Source: UBA2773 sp964643985
Lineage (GTDB): Bacteria; Patescibacteriota; Minisyncoccia; Moranbacterales; DUUL01
Direction of reading: 5' to 3'
DNA length: 53,481 nucleotides
NCBI GenBank assembly: GCA_964643985.1
Contig: CAZXUS010000004.1
Span: 1-53,481, forward strand
In this document: positions 33,905-41,196 of the stretch, piece by piece
How the letters are laid out: each line of letters starts with the position of its first letter
Position numbering within the stretch: the first letter of the stretch is position 1
Program-made: the position numbers and the translations under genes
The notes under the pieces: generated by a model
The model's database searches: none
Told to the model about the DNA's origin: nothing
What the model saw: only the letters and a program-made list of their open reading frames with translations

Positions 33905-34621
33905 ATGGGAGCTTTCGACAGATTTAAATCAATTTACAATAAAACTCAAAAAATTGATGATTTTGATGATCATTGGACTAAAAAATTTATTGATAATAAT
34001 TCTCAAAAAACAGCAATATTTTTTTGTGCTTGGCGAACAAAAGCTAAATTTCACAAAAAAGTTTTCAATCAATTTCCTGATTACAATCACCTTATTTATG
34101 AACTTCCAAACTCGCTTGTATGCAGTGATTTAAAAATAATGGAAAAAACTTGACTTAAAATTGCAAAATCGATAAAAAAAGCCATCCAAAAATTTGATAT
34201 TGAAATAGTTTATGGCTTAAGCCTAGGAACTTCGTTCGCTTTATATTGTGCTAATAGATGTCAAAGTGTTAAAAAAATTTTGCTAGCCTTTCCTGGCGAT
34301 AAAATAACTCCTTGTATATGGGAAGGAGTTTTAACTAAAAAAATTGCCAAAAAAATTGAACGAGAGAGAAAATATACTTATGATGATTATGAAAAAATTT
34401 TTAAACCCTATAACCACATCAACAACCTGACGAACTTAAAAGGAAAATTAATTAAAATTTATCTAGAAAAATCAGATGAAATCGTACCCTATCATCGAGG
34501 TAAAAAGTTAGTTAAAAAAATGAATCAAATGAAACTTAATTTTAAAATTAAAGAAACTAGACTAGACCATATCGCAGGCACAATAAAAAGCGTCACTTTT
34601 GTCAGCTGGTTGTTGAAATAA
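33905..34621 (+). pseudogene. Alpha/beta hydrolase interrupted by an in-frame TGA
   Basis: Two reading blocks in the same frame, 33905-34150 and 34154-34621, are separated only by TGA at 34151-34153. Together they give a hydrolase of about 238 residues: an oxyanion strand KTAIFFCAWRTKAKF, the nucleophile elbow VYGLSLGTSF (G-x-S-x-G), and a late segment RLDHIAGTI with the probable catalytic His. The TGA falls where a Trp would read smoothly (EKT-x-LKIAKS), so one G-to-A change explains it. No other in-frame TGA of this kind is seen, so a reassigned code is unlikely. Confidence 0.75.
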
Positions 34622-34639
34622 TTTTTTATTTTAGGCAAT

Positions 34640-34710
34640 ACTTTAAATTGAATAAAAAGCATATTCAAATTTAATCCCAAAACGAAGAAGTGCGCCGAAT
34701 CCAAAAGTTT
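34640..34710. repeat. Structured hairpin element, half copy R5
   Basis: The conserved half AACGAAGAAGTGCGCC is at 34681-34696, preceded by a stem AAATTGAATA/TATTCAAATTT (34645-34654 with 34662-34672, one bulge). The GAGYRCAATTYGAGG half is missing or unrecognisable. It starts 3 bp beyond the stop of the exonuclease gene, as in R1-R3. Confidence 0.5.
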
Positions 34711-34712
34711 TC

Positions 34713-35459
34713 TTATTTTAAATAATGTTTTAAGGTAAAAATCCAATCCTCATCGGTGCCTTCTGCTTCTTTGGTTTTTTTAAGCCAATTCAAATATTGG
34801 CGATCTTTCTGAACAATATCTGCTACTTTTTCTCCAACATATTTCCCGAAAGGAAATTTTTTAATTAGAACTGGATTATTAGAAATATCAATCATTCTTT
34901 GAATAATTTCCTCTGCTGAGGCTTTTGGCGCTTTTTCTTGAGCAGTCTTCAATAGATGATTGAAAATCGCCTCTAAAACGATTACATCGCCGTCAGCGCT
35001 ATGTGGATCAACCTCAACTTCAACTTCATAATAATATCTTAAAAATTGCAGATTGTATTCTGGAATTTCTTGCTCCGAGTCTAAATAGCGAGCCAATCGT
35101 AAAGTACAAATCGACTCAGGAGTTTTTAAACCCTCATTTTCCAACATCGCAATATCAAATTTAGCGTTATGCGCTACTAGAATATTTTCGCTTAAAATTT
35201 TCTCTAATTTCTGAGCAAATTTACTTCCCTGAAATTCCCCCTCTTTTTCTACCATTTTATTGGTAATATGAGTGATACTCATCGCTTTAACCGAAATTGG
35301 AATAGTTGGTTTAAAATTTTGAACAATCAATTTTTCAGATTTTTTAGAATCTTTTTTTTCTTGAATGTCAACTTGTTTATAAGCTACTTGGCATAAACGA
35401 TCTTTTGCCAAATCATTCCCAGTTGTTTCAGTGTCCAAAAAAATTAATTTCTTTTTCAT
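34713..35459 (-). CDS. DEDDh 3'-5' exonuclease (ExoX/DnaQ-like)
   Basis: A 248-residue nuclease. ExoI is LIFLDTETTGND, ExoII is VAHNAKFDIAMLENE, ExoIII is DPHSADGDVIVLEAI with the His and Asp of the DEDDh set. The C-terminal 60 residues have FPFGKYVGEKVADIVQKDRQ followed by YLNWL, as in the ExoX C-terminal extension. It may serve in repair or nucleic-acid turnover. Monocistronic. Confidence 0.88.
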   Translation of the reverse strand: MKKKLIFLDTETTGNDLAKDRLCQVAYKQVDIQEKKDSKKSEKLIVQNFKPTIPISVKAMSITHITNKMVEKEGEFQGSKFAQKLEKILSENILVAHNAKFDIAMLENEGLKTPESICTLRLARYLDSEQEIPEYNLQFLRYYYEVEVEVDPHSADGDVIVLEAIFNHLLKTAQEKAPKASAEEIIQRMIDISNNPVLIKKFPFGKYVGEKVADIVQKDRQYLNWLKKTKEAEGTDEDWIFTLKHYLK

Positions 35460-35520
35460 ATTTTTTTATTAACAATAATAATTTCAATATTTTAAGTATA
35501 CAATAATAAAAACTTTAAAA

Positions 35521-35556
35521 CAAAAGCAGGGCCGAAGAAATAATCTTCGAACCCTG
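35521..35556 (-). terminator. Terminator of the 35566 gene
   Basis: Minus-strand stem CAGGG/CCCTG (35552-35556 with 35527-35531) with inner CGAAGA/TCTTCG pairing, followed by CTTTTGTTTT. Same outer stem as the terminators at 13928 and 14747. Confidence 0.7.
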
Positions 35557-35565
35557 TTAAAAAAA

Positions 35566-35901
35566 TCAAATTTGAAGAAAACGAAGATGTAAACGACCTT
35601 TTTCTAAAGGCTTTGCTTTATCTTCTCGATCTTTAGACATTTTGAAAATTAAAAAATATTCTCCATCTAATTTTTTAATTTTTATCCTATCCGAAAGATG
35701 AAAATCCCGCTCTCCATTCTCATAGCTCAACCAGGGATAATAGGGACTTTCGTCCCAATCAACTTCTCCGTCAATTAAAAATTTAGCAAAATAATCACAT
35801 CTATCGTTTTTACATTCTTTGTAGATTCTTTCATCCTCAAGTAAAGTCGGGAGTTCCCAGCTCCACTGAGTCTCTTCGCTTGAAGATATGTATTTCAACA
35901 A
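35566..35901 (-). CDS. Hypothetical protein (about 111 aa), start uncertain
   Basis: Soluble, acidic protein with a Trp-rich N-terminal part (TQWSWELPTLLEDE) and a C-terminal FLIFKMSKDREDKAKPLEKG. No ATG is available: the frame opens at TTG 35899-35901, without a Shine-Dalgarno sequence, while a good one lies upstream of the short ORF at 35906-35959 in another frame. Either translation is coupled to that ORF or a frameshift has broken the N terminus. Function unknown. Confidence 0.5.
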   Translation of the reverse strand: MLKYISSSEETQWSWELPTLLEDERIYKECKNDRCDYFAKFLIDGEVDWDESPYYPWLSYENGERDFHLSDRIKIKKLDGEYFLIFKMSKDREDKAKPLEKGRLHLRFLQI

Positions 35902-35905
35902 TATA

Positions 35906-35959
35906 TCAGTGCTTAATACAAACGATTACATATAACAAGACTCTCAGTTTACCTAACAT
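35906..35959 (-). CDS. Short ORF (17 aa) ahead of the 35566 gene
   Basis: ATG at 35957-35959 preceded by GGGAG nine bases upstream; encodes MLGKLRVLLYVIVCIKH, then TGA four bases before the TTG of the next gene. It is a leader peptide or the displaced N terminus of that protein. Confidence 0.35.
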   Translation of the reverse strand: MLGKLRVLLYVIVCIKH

Positions 35960-36063
35960 TTTTAAATTCTCCCTCTCTAAAAAATTTAATAAAATATAAA
36001 AATAAATAACTAGCCAAAATTATACTACAAAAAATCGATTTTGTCCAGCAAATTTTTATCTTC

Positions 36064-36477
36064 TTAGAGAAACGGATTGAATTTTTGTTTGTTTAAATTT
36101 TGTTGTGGGATAAAAAGTGGATCAGGTTGTTTGTTCCATTCAAACCAACCCCATTTTTCACATTTATCTGGTTCCATAATTTTTGGTTCGCCCGAAACAT
36201 AATCAGCCAGCATTACAATAGTAATATAATGCTTATTTTCTTTGGTAAAAAAATCATTAGTGGCAGTTGTAAAACGAACGTTTTGAATCTCCAGACCCGT
36301 CTCCTCTATAGTTTCTCGTCGAGCACATTCTTCCCAAGTTTCATTAAATTCTAAATGCCCACCCGGAAAATTCCAGCTTCCATCGCCATGGGATCCTTTT
36401 CTTTTCCCGAATAATACTTTATTTCCTTTTATTATGCAAACTCCTACTCCCACTTTTGGTCTTTTTTCTTGATTCAT
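36064..36477 (-). CDS. NUDIX hydrolase
   Basis: A 137-residue pyrophosphohydrolase. The Nudix box reads GGHLEFNETWEECARRETIE then ETGL, matching GX5EX7REUXEEXGU. The N terminus KVGVGVCIIKGNKVLFGKRK and the GSWNFPGG strand resemble MutT-like dinucleotide/NTP hydrolases; substrate not determinable. Monocistronic. Confidence 0.88.
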   Translation of the reverse strand: MNQEKRPKVGVGVCIIKGNKVLFGKRKGSHGDGSWNFPGGHLEFNETWEECARRETIEETGLEIQNVRFTTATNDFFTKENKHYITIVMLADYVSGEPKIMEPDKCEKWGWFEWNKQPDPLFIPQQNLNKQKFNPFL

Positions 36478-36520
36478 AGCTTATAAAAATTATTTAAAAA
36501 CTTTTCTAATTCTTCTAATT

Positions 36521-36568
36521 GTCATTCCCGCCCCCGCCCCCGCGAAGATAAACTCCGGCGGGAATCCA
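36521..36568. repeat. GTCATTCCCGC / GCGGGAATCC palindromic repeat
   Basis: Inverted relative of the 24907 repeat, with a tandem CCCCCG expansion inside. It lies in the spacer between the NUDIX gene and the flavoprotein gene. Confidence 0.5.
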
Positions 36569-36672
36569 GATCTTCGACTTTATGAATTTTACAGACCTTA
36601 CGAACTCGCTCTATTGCTTAAATCTTAAAATTATTGTATCATAAATAGAATTGTTATTAAATAAATCTTCCA

Positions 36673-37962
36673 ATGAATAAAGGCAAAGAACCCCATTTTT
36701 TTGATGTCGCGATTATCGGCGGAGGCGCCGCTGGTTTAATGACGGCTTTTTGGGCCTCCGAAAGAGGCGCTCGAGTGGTCTTAATCGAAAAAAATGAAGA
36801 AATTGGCCAAAAAGTTTTAATGACTGGAAAAGGTCGTTGCAATATTACCCAAGATAATTTTTCCGAAGAAACTTTAATCGAGGCGCTGGGTAAGAAGGGA
36901 CGTTTTTTGTTTTCTGCTTTTAATAAATTTAACGTTAAAAAAACCAAAAATTTTTTCCAGAAAATCGGAGTCGAATTAAAGACAGAACGAGGCGGACGAG
37001 TTTTTCCCGAATCTGACAGCGCCGAAGAAATTATCGCAGTTTTTAAAAGAAAACTTATTCAAAATGGAGTAGTCTTAATGAGAAAAACCAAGCCCCTTTC
37101 ATTCGAAACCAAAGGAAATGTTATTAAAAAAATTATCACCCGAAAACGAGAAATCACTGCCAATCAATTCATTTTTTGCACCGGAGGAAAGTCTTATCCG
37201 ACCACTGGTTCTACTGGAGATGGCTACCAATGGGCAAAAAACTTTGGTCATAAAATTATCAAGCCGGTTCCCGCTCTTTCGCCGATTAAAACCATCAACA
37301 AATGGGCGGAGCAATTACAAGGAGTTTCATTAAAAAATGTTGAACTAAGTGTCTTTCAAGATAACAAAAAACAGCTGACTCGATTTGGAGAAATGCTATT
37401 TACTCACTTTGGAGTAAGCGGACCAATCGTTTTAGATGTCAGCAAAGAAATCGGAGCACTACTAAAAAAAGGGCGAGTAAAAATTTCGATTGACTTGAAA
37501 CCCGCTTTAGATTTCAAAGAGCTAGATTTACGAGTTCAAAAAGATTTTCAAAAATACCAGGGTCGAAAATTTATCAATGCCCTAGATGATTTGCTTCCTC
37601 ACAAAATGATTCCCACTATAATCGAAATTTCAAAAATTGATTCCGAAAAAAAAGTTGGGGAAATTTCCAAAGAAGACCGCAAGCGATTTGTTTCTTTGTT
37701 GAAAAATTTGGTTTTAAATGTTGATGACTTAGTTGGTTTTGAAAACGCTATTGTCACTTCAGGCGGAATTGATTTGGGTGAAATCGATCAAAAAACTATG
37801 AAATCCAAACTAATTGAAAATCTTTATTTCGCTGGAGAAATTATTGATCTTGATGGTCCAACCGGTGGTTATAATCTTCAAATTTGCTGGACCACTGGCT
37901 ACATCGCTGGAAACAGCGTCGCCGAAGTTATCAATCAAGAAAAATACGGTCCAAAAGAATAA
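36673..37962 (+). CDS. NAD(P)/FAD-dependent oxidoreductase, HI0933/YhiN family
   Basis: A 429-residue flavoprotein. The FAD dinucleotide fold is IIGGGAAGLMTAFWASERGA followed by VVLIEKNEEIGQKVLMTGKG and RCNITQDN, diagnostic for the family; the C terminus has LYFAGEIIDLDGPTGGYNLQ and ICWTTGYIAG. Physiological role in the family is unsettled. Plus strand, with its own terminator at 37974. Confidence 0.93.
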   Translation: MNKGKEPHFFDVAIIGGGAAGLMTAFWASERGARVVLIEKNEEIGQKVLMTGKGRCNITQDNFSEETLIEALGKKGRFLFSAFNKFNVKKTKNFFQKIGVELKTERGGRVFPESDSAEEIIAVFKRKLIQNGVVLMRKTKPLSFETKGNVIKKIITRKREITANQFIFCTGGKSYPTTGSTGDGYQWAKNFGHKIIKPVPALSPIKTINKWAEQLQGVSLKNVELSVFQDNKKQLTRFGEMLFTHFGVSGPIVLDVSKEIGALLKKGRVKISIDLKPALDFKELDLRVQKDFQKYQGRKFINALDDLLPHKMIPTIIEISKIDSEKKVGEISKEDRKRFVSLLKNLVLNVDDLVGFENAIVTSGGIDLGEIDQKTMKSKLIENLYFAGEIIDLDGPTGGYNLQICWTTGYIAGNSVAEVINQEKYGPKE

Positions 37963-37973
37963 TTATCAAAATA

Positions 37974-38003
37974 AAAAAAGACACTTCGCTTGAAGTGTTT
38001 TTT
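37974..38003 (+). terminator. Terminator of the flavoprotein gene
   Basis: Stem ACACTTC/GAAGTGT (37981-37987 with 37992-37998), loop GCTT, followed by a T-run. Confidence 0.85.
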
Positions 38004-38073
38004 CGTTTAAAAAAGCTGTTTCCAAAAATCTTATTTCATTATATTTAATAAATCTTTAATTATTTTAAATTTT

Positions 38074-38727
38074 TTAATTTTTACCTCTCCATTCCAATAT
38101 AAATTCTTTTAAATAATCTTCTATAAATTGATGTCGATGCTTGGCTATTTTTTTACCCTCTTTAGTATTCATTAAATTTTTCAGCAACAAAATTTTTTCA
38201 TAAAAATGAACCAAACTAGAATTTTTATTTTTTTGATATTCTTCTGAATTCTTATAATTACCAATTTTTTCTTCAGAATCATAAATTTTCTGACCATTTG
38301 CTCCGCCACAAGCAAAAGTTCGAGCAATTCCAATTGCGCCCAAAGCATCCAAGCGATCAGCATCTTGAACCACTTGCCCCTCCAAAGTCAAAACTTTATT
38401 TTCATTAAAAGTTTTTCGAAAAGAAATCCCTTCAATAATTTTTATAATATGCACTAATTCTTCTTGCGAAATTTTCAAATCCATTAAATAATTTTTCACA
38501 AATTTTAATCCTTTTTCATCCGAACCGTCATTCAATTTATAATCCGCCACATCATGTAAAAGCGAAGCCATTGAAATAATAAACCAATCCGCTTGCTCCT
38601 CTTTGGCGATCCGTTCAGCCATTTTCCAAACTCGAAAAGTATGCCACCAATCATGACTGCTTTCCGCTTTTTTTAAAAAATTCTTTGCAAATTCAACTGT
38701 TCCATCAATCATTTCTTGTTTATTCAT
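38074..38727 (-). CDS. HD-domain phosphohydrolase
   Basis: A 217-residue metal-dependent phosphohydrolase of the YedJ type. Metal ligands are in SHDWWHTFRVWKMA and LLHDVADYK (the HD pair), with a later QDADRLDALGAIGIARTFAC. Substrate unknown; relatives act on nucleotides. Its ATG overlaps the upstream peptidase stop codon by four bases (ATGA), so the two are translationally coupled. Confidence 0.88.
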   Translation of the reverse strand: MNKQEMIDGTVEFAKNFLKKAESSHDWWHTFRVWKMAERIAKEEQADWFIISMASLLHDVADYKLNDGSDEKGLKFVKNYLMDLKISQEELVHIIKIIEGISFRKTFNENKVLTLEGQVVQDADRLDALGAIGIARTFACGGANGQKIYDSEEKIGNYKNSEEYQKNKNSSLVHFYEKILLLKNLMNTKEGKKIAKHRHQFIEDYLKEFILEWRGKN

Positions 38728-39302
38728 AAATCTATTTTATAAACTTTATATTCAGTTTCCTTGGTTAAAACCAATTCTCGATTATTTTTATTTTTTAATT
38801 TCGCGAAAAGTTCGTCAGAAATTGGTGGATATTGACTGGATTGATAATGAGTAATTAGATTTATTGGAATAATTCCCAATCCTTGTTGAATTTCTTCTAT
38901 GTCATTTTCATAAAAAATATCTGTTAAAAACAAAGCGCCAGCTGAAGATCCTGAAATAGTTTTTTTGGCTAAATTATTTTTAAATTCTGGAAATTTTGCC
39001 AAAACATCTAAAAGCATTAAAGTGCTTCCCCCTCGAAAATGAACTGCGTCTGCCCATCGAAGTTGCTCAATAAAATCATTCTTATTAGCTAATTGAAATT
39101 CCAAATCAGCTCGCTTCAAATTATTCATAAAATTTTTTTGATTCCATTTATACTCTTCTTCCCAACGACTCTCCTCAATAGAAAAAAGACAAATCAAAAT
39201 TTTTGGATTTTCTAGCAAGTCTTTCAGCACTTCTTGATAGAATTTTTTATTATTTTCATTCCGCACGCTCGTCATTCCCCCATGTAATATAAATTTGGTC
39301 AT
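38724..39302 (-). CDS. Peptidase S51 family protein (peptidase E-like)
   Basis: A 192-residue class I glutamine-amidotransferase-fold serine peptidase. AVHFRGGSTLMLLDVL and ISGSSAGALFLTD (nucleophile Ser in GSSAG) are the family signatures; the start is MTKFILHGGM. Relatives cleave Asp-X dipeptides or cyanophycin-type products. Co-translated with the HD protein. Confidence 0.85.
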   Translation of the reverse strand: MTKFILHGGMTSVRNENNKKFYQEVLKDLLENPKILICLFSIEESRWEEEYKWNQKNFMNNLKRADLEFQLANKNDFIEQLRWADAVHFRGGSTLMLLDVLAKFPEFKNNLAKKTISGSSAGALFLTDIFYENDIEEIQQGLGIIPINLITHYQSSQYPPISDELFAKLKNKNNRELVLTKETEYKVYKIDL

Positions 39303-39351
39303 TATTTTTATTTATTATTTTCTAAATAATAGCAATTTTTGGACAATTTTG

Positions 39352-39390
39352 CAAAAAATAAAAACCATCTCACTCGAAGAAATGGTTTTT
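39352..39390 (-). terminator. Terminator of the 39407 gene
   Basis: Minus-strand stem AACCATTTC/GAGATGGTT with one wobble, followed by TTTATTTTTT. Confidence 0.65.
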
Positions 39391-39406
39391 AAAATTTTAA
39401 TAGGCT

Positions 39407-40648
39407 CTACTGTATTGGCGTTGGTGTTCGAGCGGGGACTGGAGTTGTCGCTCGAGCTGGAATTGAGTTTTGAATTGGAGGAACAAAAGTATTATTAATT
39501 TGAAGCTTCTCTAAAACCACCTTTCTAGTATAACATTCTAAACCAGCTGAATGTTCACTCCAATTGTTATTGGATTCGCTATAATAACCATAACTTTTAT
39601 AATCATCCGTCAAAGAATCATCAGACGGCAAAGAAAAAACTGCACAAATTTCAAACTCGCCCGTTCGAACTATTCCATCGGATGTTGAAGCAATGACAAC
39701 TCGATATGAATAAGGTTGTTTAGTTTCTGGATCTTTAAGATTAGAACAAGAAGAATAGCTAGAACTTCCAAGCTCGCTCAAAGAAACTGGCAACTTCTTA
39801 AAATCTTCCGCGTAATTCTCCACACAATTAGACAAAGTGGAAAGATTTCTTTCTCTCTGGTTATCGAAAGTTCTTTTCCTTTCAGTGGCTGGCGAACCAC
39901 CTGCAAAAAATCCTAAAATAATGCCAATAATAACAATACTTGAAACTATTAAGCCAAAATATTTAAAAATGTTTCCTGAGATTGGATTTCTATATTGAAT
40001 TTTTTTCCGTTCTAAAAAGTAAAAACTAAAAATTATTCCTGAAATTACGAAAATAGTCAAAGCCTTCAAGAAGAATCTAGCACTAAGCTCTCCTTGTAAA
40101 AAAGTAAAAACTGTCGCTATTAAATCTCCGATAATTGTAATTGAAACAACCAACAAAACCAAATAAGTCAACCATTTTGTTAATTTTGTTTCGGTTTTTC
40201 CTTCGTCTCTAGCAAAACTTCTAAACCACAATCGCATTGAAATAAAATAGATTGGAAAAGCAATTATTAAAGCAGCAATTGAATAATGAATCGCATTGGT
40301 TGATATTTTGTTGGAATAATAACTAGCTGAAAGAGCATCTGGAAAATATTTATTAATGATTTGATAAAAAAGAGTTCCCAAGGCAGTTGCCACTACTCCC
40401 AGAAGAATAAAAGAAAATAAATTAAGAGCAATTTCAACAGTCGATGATTTTTTTCCAAAAGTGGATTGCATCGTATCGCTAGGAACTGGAGTTCCTAGCT
40501 CAATCAAAGCCTTACTATAAACAGCATCTATTTGACTTTCAGACCAACCGACTGCCAACAACTGTTCTTTAATTTGAACTTTTGTCGCGCCAGATTGAAT
40601 CATTTTTTTTACATAACTCGAAAGTGAATCTTTTGTTAAATTTTCCAT
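39407..40648 (-). CDS. DUF5671-type polytopic membrane protein
   Basis: A 413-residue protein. The N-terminal 55 residues (LTKDSLSSYVKKMIQSGATK and so on) are a short helical domain common in Patescibacteria. Then come about six membrane helices in the DUF5671 pattern, and a C-terminal outer domain (about 245-413) with Cys pairs (TLSNCVENYAEDF, SYSSCSNLKD, EICAVF, LECYTRK) and a Thr/Pro-rich tail. No function is known for the family. Upstream lies MITE-like copy C. Confidence 0.7.
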   Translation of the reverse strand: MENLTKDSLSSYVKKMIQSGATKVQIKEQLLAVGWSESQIDAVYSKALIELGTPVPSDTMQSTFGKKSSTVEIALNLFSFILLGVVATALGTLFYQIINKYFPDALSASYYSNKISTNAIHYSIAALIIAFPIYFISMRLWFRSFARDEGKTETKLTKWLTYLVLLVVSITIIGDLIATVFTFLQGELSARFFLKALTIFVISGIIFSFYFLERKKIQYRNPISGNIFKYFGLIVSSIVIIGIILGFFAGGSPATERKRTFDNQRERNLSTLSNCVENYAEDFKKLPVSLSELGSSSYSSCSNLKDPETKQPYSYRVVIASTSDGIVRTGEFEICAVFSLPSDDSLTDDYKSYGYYSESNNNWSEHSAGLECYTRKVVLEKLQINNTFVPPIQNSIPARATTPVPARTPTPIQ

Positions 40649-40663
40649 ATTTTTTGTATTAGA

Positions 40664-40707
40664 GGACTATTTCCGATCATTCTTTTTGCTGTGATTGAAA
40701 ACAATCC
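40664..40707. repeat. MITE-like element, minimal copy C
   Basis: Only the two terminal inverted repeats remain: GGACTATTTCCGATCAT (40664-40680) and GTGATTGAAAACAATCC (40691-40707). Both are close to the two ends of copy A, joined through TCTTTTTGCT. Confidence 0.65.
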
Positions 40708-40762
40708 TATTGATTAATTTTTATCATTATAGCACAAAAAATATTTTTAAAAAAATTAGATA

Positions 40763-40791
40763 GAGACAATAACCAATTTTTGTGCTATAAT
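40763..40791 (+). promoter_or_regulatory. Promoter of the DUF378 gene
   Basis: GAGACA (40763-40768), 17-bp spacer ending TTTTTGTGC, TATAAT (40786-40791). Shares the spacer end with promoters at 24456 and 33147. Confidence 0.7.
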
Positions 40792-40830
40792 GTTCCAAGG
40801 TAAATTACATATAGAAAGGAGGTGTTTTTT

Positions 40831-41037
40831 ATGAATAGTCTAAATTCGTTCGATTGGATTGCCGTTTTACTGTTGGCCATCGGAGGTTTGAATTGGGGTC
40901 TAGTTGGAGTTTTTAACTTTGATTTAGTCGCCACTATTTTCGGCGATATGTCAGCCCTATCAAGAATTGTTTATACTGTCGTCGGTATCTCTGCCATCTA
41001 CGTTCTAACTCTCTCAATGAAGCTTAAAAAGAGTTGA
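40831..41037 (+). CDS. DUF378 family membrane protein (68 aa)
   Basis: Two-helix protein. The start ATG at 40831 is preceded by AGGAGG at 40817-40822. DWIAVLLLAIGGLNWGLVGV and FNFDLVATIFG are the DUF378 signature. The family is of unknown function and widespread. Single gene with strong promoter and terminator. Confidence 0.85.
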   Translation: MNSLNSFDWIAVLLLAIGGLNWGLVGVFNFDLVATIFGDMSALSRIVYTVVGISAIYVLTLSMKLKKS

Positions 41038-41049
41038 GTCCCAATTCAA

Positions 41050-41082
41050 AAAAGACAGTCTTCTTTCGCGAGACTGTCTTTT
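41050..41082 (+). terminator. Terminator of the DUF378 gene
   Basis: Stem AAGACAGTC/GACTGTCTT followed by TT; part of a roughly 130-bp segment that is repeated near 51270-51400. Confidence 0.8.
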
Positions 41083-41126
41083 GGTTTCCACGATAAATCG
41101 AATTCTAATTTAAAATATTTTTGCAA

Positions 41127-41163
41127 TAAAAAAGACGAGGGTTTTTCTCAAAAACCACTCGCC
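41127..41163 (-). terminator. Terminator of the beta-barrel gene
   Basis: Minus-strand stem GGCGAGTGGTTTTT / AAAAACCCTCGTC with T-run TTTTTT. Nearly identical to the terminator at 51345-51382. Confidence 0.8.
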
Positions 41164-41196
41164 AGTTATTTCATTAACATTTTCTTGTCCTTTCCG

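Noticed and set aside
34151..34153. Genetic code with TGA as Gly or Trp
   Set aside because: Only one gene contains an in-frame TGA, while TGG is used for Trp throughout and the other gene ends at TGA or TAA are sensible.
24907..36568. CRISPR-like repeats (GGATTCCCGC palindromes)
   Set aside because: Only two isolated, divergent copies 11.6 kb apart with no spacers or cas genes; better described as dispersed palindromic repeats.
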